NCBI GenBank assembly: GCA_016928195.1
Contig: JAFGLF010000078.1
Coordinates: 31,164 to 95,163, forward strand
From: Elusimicrobiota bacterium
GTDB taxonomy: Bacteria > Elusimicrobiota > UBA8919
Reading direction: 5' to 3'
Length of the DNA stretch: 64,000 nt
Positions 56,505-64,000 of this stretch are shown in pieces (the stretch's first letter is position 1; each line of letters begins with the position of its first letter). The notes beneath the pieces are model-generated. The model had not been told where the DNA came from, did not search any database, and worked only from the letters and a program-made list of their open reading frames with translations. The translations under genes were made by a program, and so were the position numbers.

Positions 56505-56999
56505 TCAAAAAAGGAATCCATAAGACAACGCCCATACTTTATCTTTGTCATTTCCCATTAAATAGTTAATTTCAATAGAGAACCCTATGCATATTAGAAA
56601 ATGGGGACCCCAGTAAGATTTATCAAACTTATCATCTCTTTTGTGGACTTCAACATATTTAATACCTGCTCTACCGCCAAGTACTGCAGAACCTACAGGT
56701 GTATTTTTAATCAATTCTATCGGTGTACCCGGGCAAGGCGTACCGGCAAAACCGTAACTAACGGAACCATTCATAGTATTTGTTCCATAACCTAACGACA
56801 ACATTGGACCATGGTTTCTTGTTTTTGATGCAATATAATAATTCGTTAATGTAAATTCAGCTTTATCAAATTGTCCAGTCTTAATTGAAGGAAATATCCA
56901 TAATTTTCTTTCATTACCGAAAACAGGTACTTTTATTATTAATAATATTAATGTTAAAATTAAATAAATACGCATAATTACTATTTTGCAAGGGATCAC
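56505..56999 (-). CDS. Hypothetical exported protein
   Basis: Signal-like N-terminus; no recognised domain. Confidence 0.5.
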   Translation of the reverse strand: MIPCKIVIMRIYLILTLILLIIKVPVFGNERKLWIFPSIKTGQFDKAEFTLTNYYIASKTRNHGPMLSLGYGTNTMNGSVSYGFAGTPCPGTPIELIKNTPVGSAVLGGRAGIKYVEVHKRDDKFDKSYWGPHFLICIGFSIEINYLMGNDKDKVWALSYGFLF

Positions 57000-57736
57000 T
57001 ACCAGCTTCTGGATGCTCCTCCCCCTCCGCTCAGTCCTCCGCCGAAACCTCCAAAACCCCCTCCGAATCCTCCTCCGCCCATTCCTCTTCCCCCTCCTGA
57101 CATTCCTAACAACAAAAAGAACAAAAAAGGATTACGGATAAATACAAATATCATTATAACAAAAAATATGAATTTCATCACTAAGCCCAAAAAAGTCACT
57201 TTTTGTTTCGGCTGTGAGACAACCACATTTCCGGTAAGCTGCACGCCTGCATCTTTTGCAATAACAGATGCAATAGCAATGGCGCCTGTTGTCAGACCTT
57301 TACCATAATTACCCTGCTTGAAATAAGGAACAATATAATTATCAAGAATTTCTCCGCATAAACCGTCAGGAAGAATGCCCTCAAGCCCATAGCCAACTTC
57401 TATTTTTACTTTTCTGTCTTCAATTGCAGCAACAAGCAAAACACCGTTATCTTTTCCTTTCTTTCCTATGCCCCATTTTTCAAAAAGTTTTACAGCAAAA
57501 CTATCTATTGATTCGTCTTCTAACTTTTTGACTGTTACAACCGCAATCTCGGTACCGGTTTTCTGTTCCAGTTCCTGTATAACCATGTTTGCCTGCTGAT
57601 ATGAGCCGGCATCCATCACACCTGCAAAATCCGAAACCCAGCTGTTTGCAGCAGGATTAGGCAACTTCGCAGAATACAAAGATGTAAAACTAATTATAAA
57701 TAAAAAAGATAAAGTAATAAGTGTTTTTATTTTCAT
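56999..57736 (-). CDS. TPM-domain protein (YgcG-like)
   Basis: WVSDFAGVMDAGSYQQANMVIQELEQKTGTEIAVVTV; Gly-rich C-terminus ending SGGGGASRSW. Confidence 0.9.
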   Translation of the reverse strand: MKIKTLITLSFLFIISFTSLYSAKLPNPAANSWVSDFAGVMDAGSYQQANMVIQELEQKTGTEIAVVTVKKLEDESIDSFAVKLFEKWGIGKKGKDNGVLLVAAIEDRKVKIEVGYGLEGILPDGLCGEILDNYIVPYFKQGNYGKGLTTGAIAIASVIAKDAGVQLTGNVVVSQPKQKVTFLGLVMKFIFFVIMIFVFIRNPFLFFLLLGMSGGGRGMGGGGFGGGFGGFGGGLSGGGGASRSW

Positions 57737-57741
57737 TTCTT

Positions 57742-58212
57742 TTAATTGATTTTTGCCATTATTACAACATAGTTCTTACCGTATTTCTTTGCACATTTAG
57801 GGCATGCTGTGTACCACATGTACCATTTTTTAATATCTAAATTTTTACTTTTTACAATATTTTCAAAATCCTTACACCATTTCCCTGTATCTTTATATGG
57901 TCCTTCATATACCTTACTAAAAAATTCTCCGCCTATTGTAACATTTTCTGCATCTGAGATTTCTTTATCTACCGCAAGATAGACATCCATATTCCATTTT
58001 GAGGTATGGTCTGACAAGCAAAGCCAGTCAGGTACTGTGCCCTCGGATTTCCTTATTTTTGCATCCAGTTTTTTCATAACACCACCGAAATTCATCGGCA
58101 TATAAAAAATCGTGAATACTTTATCTTTGATAAACTTCTTATCTTTCCAATTGAGTATTTTCTCATCCCAGGGAGCCGGATCAAATTTAGGGCAGCATTC
58201 TTCTTTATTCAT
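57742..58212 (-). CDS. GyrI-like/hydrolase-family small protein
   Basis: CCPKFDPAPWDEKILNWKDKKFIKDKVFTIFYMPMNFGGVMKKL. Confidence 0.65.
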   Translation of the reverse strand: MNKEECCPKFDPAPWDEKILNWKDKKFIKDKVFTIFYMPMNFGGVMKKLDAKIRKSEGTVPDWLCLSDHTSKWNMDVYLAVDKEISDAENVTIGGEFFSKVYEGPYKDTGKWCKDFENIVKSKNLDIKKWYMWYTACPKCAKKYGKNYVVIMAKIN

Positions 58213-58225
58213 CTTATTCTCCTCT

Positions 58226-58615
58226 TTATTTTTCTTTCAATCTTTTCAGATTTTCAACTCTGGTTTTAACACCTGCGTCGTGCTGTTTTTGCGTATAGCT
58301 GGGATCCTTTAAATCCTTCCATAGTTTGCAGGGTATTTCAGCACATTCTCCGCAGTTGTTATATTTCTTTTTATCTGATACACAGCTATATATAGGACAA
58401 ACCTCGGCGTTTATATAGCTTACCCACCAAACTTTTCCTTTTATTTCCGAACATCCGGAACATTTTAATTTCTTAAAATGCTCGCATTCCGGGCATTCAC
58501 AACCGCATACCGACAATTCATTATTCACTCTTTTCTCCTTAATTTTAACATTCGAGATAAGCAGTGTGTATCTATCTTTTTTTAGCTTCCCATACATATA
58601 CCATAGGGGAAGCAA
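58226..58615 (-). CDS. DUF3795-like Cys-rich protein
   Basis: CGCECPECEHFKKLKCSGCSEIKGKVWW...CPIYSCVSDKKKYNNCGECAEIPCKLW; N-terminal extension overlaps secF and the real start is probably downstream. Confidence 0.65.
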   Translation of the reverse strand: MLPLWYMYGKLKKDRYTLLISNVKIKEKRVNNELSVCGCECPECEHFKKLKCSGCSEIKGKVWWVSYINAEVCPIYSCVSDKKKYNNCGECAEIPCKLWKDLKDPSYTQKQHDAGVKTRVENLKRLKEK

Positions 58616-59456
58616 TAAATATTGTTGAATATGTACCGATTACAACTCCAAAGAGAAGAGCAAGTGCAAAGTCGTGAATCACATTTCCTCCTAAAAAGAA
58701 AAGTGCAAGCACAACCAGCCATGTCGTAAGAGAGGTATTTATTGTCCGGGAGAGTGTTTCGTTAATGGAGCGGTTTATAACCTGATGCAGTGATTCTTTT
58801 CTATAGAGCCTCAGATTTTCCCTGACCCTGTCAAATACAACTATGGTATCGTTTATAGAATACCCGCCTATTGTCAGAAGAGCCGCAATCATTGAAATTG
58901 TTATTTCCCTGTCAAGAATCGAAAAAAGACCGATGGTAATAAATATATCGTGCATTATAGCGATAACTCCTGCTACACCCCACACACCGGATTTAAACCT
59001 GAAGGCAACATAAACAACTATTCCGACAAATGCCCAGAATATTGCAAAAAATGCCTGGTTTTTCAGATGCCGTCCGATTGTAGGGCCAACATATTCGGCC
59101 CTTTCAAGTTCATAAGGATTTTGCGGAAGGTCCTTTTTAAAAATTTCCTGAATATCTTCTGAAATACTCTCATCTGTTCCCTTCAGACGTATTATGATTG
59201 AATTCTGCTGCGGAAAATCCTGTAAGTCACCTTTTAAACCGTTTTTCAAAAGCACCTCGCGTGCCTGGGCAAGTGTAACATGCTGTTTAAATTTCAACTG
59301 TATAAGCGTACCTCCGGTGAAATCAATTCCAAAATTTAGACCTTTGTAGAAAAAAATGCTGGCAACTGAAAGTATAATAAGTATTCCCGATAACCAGAAA
59401 GTAGTTCCCTTTTTCCCGATAAAATCAAAATCTGTTTGTTTAAAAAACCTTATCAT
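58572..59456 (-). CDS. secF: Protein translocase subunit SecF
   Basis: GLNFGIDFTGGTLIQLKF; GGYSINDTIVVFDRVREN. Confidence 0.95.
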   Translation of the reverse strand: MIRFFKQTDFDFIGKKGTTFWLSGILIILSVASIFFYKGLNFGIDFTGGTLIQLKFKQHVTLAQAREVLLKNGLKGDLQDFPQQNSIIIRLKGTDESISEDIQEIFKKDLPQNPYELERAEYVGPTIGRHLKNQAFFAIFWAFVGIVVYVAFRFKSGVWGVAGVIAIMHDIFITIGLFSILDREITISMIAALLTIGGYSINDTIVVFDRVRENLRLYRKESLHQVINRSINETLSRTINTSLTTWLVVLALFFLGGNVIHDFALALLFGVVIGTYSTIFIASPMVYVWEAKKR

Positions 59457-59469
59457 ATCGTCGCTCCGC

Positions 59470-59560
59470 TCCTTTTAATCGAATTACACAAATGATAACG
59501 AACAACCCGAATAATTATTCGCGGAATTCGAGTTTATATATTCGGATTTTATTCGTATTT
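59470..59560. repeat. CGAATTAC/ATTCG word repeat between secD and secF
   Basis: CGAATTACAC, palindrome CGAATAATTATTCG (59508-59521), ATTCGGATTTTATTCG. Confidence 0.65.
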
Positions 59561-60991
59561 TCATATGGATAATTTCTCAACGTGTTTACCTTCAAGCCAA
59601 AAATCATATATCTGATGAGTTACAACAATTGCTGTATACATTGATGTCACTATTCCAAGCGTCAAAGTGACGGCAAAACCTTTTACAGGACCGGTTCCGA
59701 ACTGGAAAAGAAAAGCAGCGGCAATAAGCGTTGTTATATTTGAATCTATAATTGCCGAAAATGCCTTGCTGTACCCTGCATCAATAGCTACTCTTACCGT
59801 TTTCCCGTTTCTAAGTTCTTCTCTTAATCTTTCAAGAATAAGAACATTTGCATCCACAGCCATACCTATTGTTAAAATTATTCCTGCAATACCCGGAAGC
59901 GTAAGTGTGGCATGGAAAAACGACATTAAACCAAGCAGTATTACCAGATTTAAAACCAGAGCTGAATTAGCAATCATCCCGGAAGTTTTATAATAAAACA
60001 GCATAAAACATATAACGAGAACAACACCGGCAATACAAGCCGTCAGTCCTGCTTTAACCGAATCACGTCCCAACGAAGGTCCTACCGTCCTGTTTTCAAT
60101 AATTTTCACGGGAGCCGGTAAGGCGCCTGCGCGGAGTATAATGGCAAGACCGGATGCTTCATCTGCCGTAAAATTACCCTCAATAATAGCATGACCGTCG
60201 GGAATCCTGCTACGTATTACGGGAGCAGACTGGACAACACCGTCAAGCACTATAGCCAAACGTTTTTCTATGTTTGCTTCTGTGATTCCTGCGAATATTT
60301 TGCCGCCCTCTTTATCAAAATCCAATCCAACATAGGGCATATTATACTGACCACCGATTTTCATCTTTGCGTCTGTTAAATATGCTCCGGTGATCTGTGC
60401 GGTGGATGTAACAAGATAGTAGCCGTCCTCTTTACCGGGCAGAATTTCATAACCTTTAGGCACTAACTCTTTAAATTCTTCCTTCAGGTTATGATTTTCA
60501 TCATAAATATGTTTTAACTGTATGCCGAGTTCCCTTGCTTTTGCTGCAATATTTTCAATAATACCTGTCTCTTCCACAAGCCGGAATTCCAGGAGAGCCG
60601 TCCGTCCGATTAAATCGATCGCACGCTGAGGGTCTTTTACACCCGGAAGCTGGACAACAATCCATTTCTCTCCCTGTTTGGCTATAAACGGTTCGGAAAC
60701 ACCGAACTGGTCAACACGATTCCTGATGATTTCTATTGCTCTTGTTAAGGCATCGGTAATATCCATACCTTTTTCAAGTTTTGTATCATCGATTTCAAGG
60801 ACAAGATGAATCCCTCCCTGCAAGTCCAATCCAAGATTCAATATCTTACTGACTATTTTTTCTTTTGACTGCTGAGCCTTCAGTTTCTCCGAAGGAGGCA
60901 TCTGATACCATAAAAAAGTTGGCCATAAAAAGTAAATTGCACCCAATAACACAACCCAAAAAATTAACCATTTGAAATTCTTTAAACTCAT
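59561..60991 (-). CDS. secD: Protein translocase subunit SecD
   Basis: LGLDLQGGIHLVLEID; IIRNRVDQFGVSEP; GMAVDANVLILERLREEL. Confidence 0.95.
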   Translation of the reverse strand: MSLKNFKWLIFWVVLLGAIYFLWPTFLWYQMPPSEKLKAQQSKEKIVSKILNLGLDLQGGIHLVLEIDDTKLEKGMDITDALTRAIEIIRNRVDQFGVSEPFIAKQGEKWIVVQLPGVKDPQRAIDLIGRTALLEFRLVEETGIIENIAAKARELGIQLKHIYDENHNLKEEFKELVPKGYEILPGKEDGYYLVTSTAQITGAYLTDAKMKIGGQYNMPYVGLDFDKEGGKIFAGITEANIEKRLAIVLDGVVQSAPVIRSRIPDGHAIIEGNFTADEASGLAIILRAGALPAPVKIIENRTVGPSLGRDSVKAGLTACIAGVVLVICFMLFYYKTSGMIANSALVLNLVILLGLMSFFHATLTLPGIAGIILTIGMAVDANVLILERLREELRNGKTVRVAIDAGYSKAFSAIIDSNITTLIAAAFLFQFGTGPVKGFAVTLTLGIVTSMYTAIVVTHQIYDFWLEGKHVEKLSI

Positions 60992-61077
60992 AATAACACC
61001 AATTAAAAAATTTGGAAAATTAGAAAGATTTAAAAATTTTTGTATCTTTCAATCTTTATAATCTTTTCAATTGCCTC

Positions 61078-61743
61078 CTATAATAACTTAGTTTTATTTA
61101 TATACAAATTAAAATCTGTTTTCAAAAAAGCAGCAGCTTTTTTACAAAGCATCATTCTTGTTAAAAATATCTCAAAATATTCCATTACCTGCGAAATGCT
61201 GGTATCAATACTCAACTCCAGTGATATTATTTTTTTCCTAGCATTTACCTGCAGAGAGGAACGTTCAACCGCATAGTTTACTCTGTCGTGGATGTCAAAT
61301 CCTATCATCTGCGGATTCCTTACCCTGCTTCTATGTACATCAGCTTTATCGGCAAGTATCAATGCTGCTGAAATAGGATTCACAGGCTCACCTTCGGGTT
61401 CCTCATGATTACCTATAGCGCTCATAACCATAGCAGTATCTTCGACAGGAACCTTCAGTTCAGAAAAAATATCCATAGATATTAAAGCACTGGCTGACAC
61501 ATGGTCCTGGCGATTGACGACATTTCCGATATCATGCAGATATCCTGCAATCGCTGCAAGCTCAGGGAGCGGATCTTTATAACCAAGATGTGTCAGAATA
61601 TTTTTTGAGAGATGGGCAACGGTATCCGCATGCCGGAAACCATGCTCGGTATAACCGATAATACCGAGATATTCGTTCGCCGCTTCCAGAAAAGATATTA
61701 CTTTCTGATTTGTTTTTATAGCTTCTAATGTAATTGTTTTCAT
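61078..61743 (-). CDS. HD-domain phosphohydrolase
   Basis: GYTEHGFRHADTVAHLSKNIL, AGYLHDIGNVVNRQDH. Confidence 0.85.
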   Translation of the reverse strand: MKTITLEAIKTNQKVISFLEAANEYLGIIGYTEHGFRHADTVAHLSKNILTHLGYKDPLPELAAIAGYLHDIGNVVNRQDHVSASALISMDIFSELKVPVEDTAMVMSAIGNHEEPEGEPVNPISAALILADKADVHRSRVRNPQMIGFDIHDRVNYAVERSSLQVNARKKIISLELSIDTSISQVMEYFEIFLTRMMLCKKAAAFLKTDFNLYINKTKLL

Positions 61744-61744
61744 C

Positions 61745-61987
61745 TTATGTTACAATAAGCAGTGCAAGATACGGGACAAGAACAAATACGAATATTAATA
61801 TCTTGAAGAATGCCATACCTGCATAATGAATCGTATTAAATGTTTCTACAGGCATATTAAACCATTTGCCGTGCATACGATAGATAAAATCATGAGCAAA
61901 CAGAAAGAATAAAGCCCACCACAGCAGCAATCCTATATTGATTATGAGCGACCACAATAATATTTCCCGAAGCATATCAATCGTCAT
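61745..61987 (-). CDS. Small membrane protein (DUF6868-like)
   Basis: LREILLWSLIINIGLLLWWALFFLFAHDFIYRMHGKWF. Confidence 0.65.
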   Translation of the reverse strand: MTIDMLREILLWSLIINIGLLLWWALFFLFAHDFIYRMHGKWFNMPVETFNTIHYAGMAFFKILIFVFVLVPYLALLIVT

Positions 61988-62010
61988 TTAACACCTCCCA
62001 TAACAAATAG

Positions 62011-62346
62011 TTAAGGCATAATTGCCGGATTTTTCATCACCGGCCTTACAAGCAAAAAGAGTGTTACCGTAACCACTGTTAATCCTAAAAAAACATACCC
62101 TATAATAAGTCCTGCAGTTGCAAGTCCTTTCCCTCCCAATTTCGGGTCTTCTTCGATTTGGGAGTTGGCAATATGTCCGAATATAATGCCCGGCAAAAAT
62201 CCAAGCGGGCCTATAATGACAGCCAGAATAGAACATACAAGGGATGCAACTGCCATACCGGATGTCTTAACCGGAACATTTACTTCATTAACAGATTTGA
62301 CTTCGTCGGCTGCCATGTTTTCTCCTTCGCTAATATAAAATATCAA
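62011..62346 (-). CDS. DUF4190-like membrane protein
   Basis: MAVASLVCSILAVIIGPLGFLPGIIFGHIANSQI. Confidence 0.75.
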   Translation of the reverse strand: MIFYISEGENMAADEVKSVNEVNVPVKTSGMAVASLVCSILAVIIGPLGFLPGIIFGHIANSQIEEDPKLGGKGLATAGLIIGYVFLGLTVVTVTLFLLVRPVMKNPAIMP

Positions 62347-62387
62347 ATGGAACTATTCCCGCCAACAGCTTCGCAGTTTTGGCAGGA

Positions 62388-62702
62388 TCACTTTTTCTCT
62401 ATTTGTGCTGTATCGGTTACTACACCGGAGATTGCAGATTTTAACATCTGTACATTCACACCTTCGGCTATCTTTATTTTTACGTTATTGCCCTGAATAT
62501 CATGGATTGTTCCGTAAAGTCCGCTGGCGGTAACTACCCTGTCTCCCTTTTTAAGCTCTCCTAACATTTTTTGATGTTCTTTCTGTTTCTTCGCCTGCGG
62601 TCTTATAAGCAGAAAATAGAAAACAATAAATATCAAAAATATCGGCATCAATGACGTAAACATTGAAGGTTGCTGCATACTGGCTGGATTTGCTGCTGGC
62701 AT
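62388..62702 (-). CDS. yajC: Preprotein translocase subunit YajC
   Basis: FYFLLIRPQAKKQKEHQKMLGELKKGDRVVTASGLYGTI. Confidence 0.95.
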   Translation of the reverse strand: MPAANPASMQQPSMFTSLMPIFLIFIVFYFLLIRPQAKKQKEHQKMLGELKKGDRVVTASGLYGTIHDIQGNNVKIKIAEGVNVQMLKSAISGVVTDTAQIEKK

Positions 62703-62703
62703 A

Positions 62704-64000
<1,297 letters not shown>

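Noticed and set aside
61000-61075. A/T-rich AAAATTTGGAAAATTAGAAAGATT / AATCTTT words upstream of secD
   Set aside because: Could belong to the word-repeat families but too low in complexity to claim
62011-62236. 82-aa minus ORF 61988..62236
   Set aside because: Alternative frame inside the DUF4190-like gene

Overview
64 kb chromosomal window from an AT-rich, apparently Gram-negative uncultured-type bacterium. Every convincing gene (about 46) lies on the minus strand. No rRNA, tRNA, CRISPR array or transposase was recognised. The left half (about 0.5-33.5 kb) is a glycan-utilisation locus without SusC/SusD. It contains a GH2 beta-mannosidase-like enzyme, phosphomannomutase, GH130 and GH65 phosphorylases, a beta-PGM-like HAD protein, a MalEFG-type ABC importer, a GH71/GH99-like hydrolase, a LacI regulator, several CBM-like secreted proteins, and three copies of a two-gene module (secreted protein with FlgD/T9SS-like C-terminus followed by a PorV/UPF0164-like protein). 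The right half has GH3, a Na/Pi symporter, ECF sigma and anti-sigma, GH94, a response regulator, XylFGH, trehalose genes (TreT-like GT4, OtsB, OtsA), radical SAM, LemA, TPM, SecDF, YajC and Tgt. Most striking are (1) families of short word-like tandem or inverted repeats that fill intergenic gaps and also enter coding sequence: signal-peptide codons of outer-membrane genes as non-triplet 7/8-nt repeats (candidate phase-variation tracts), gene 3' ends where they supply the stop codon, and internal loops of OtsB and Tgt; (2) a matched promoter plus LacI-type operator upstream of lacI and of a five-gene envelope operon; (3) a GEMM/c-di-GMP-like structured leader in that second operon. All assignments are by eye from sequence and motif recognition; no searches were run.
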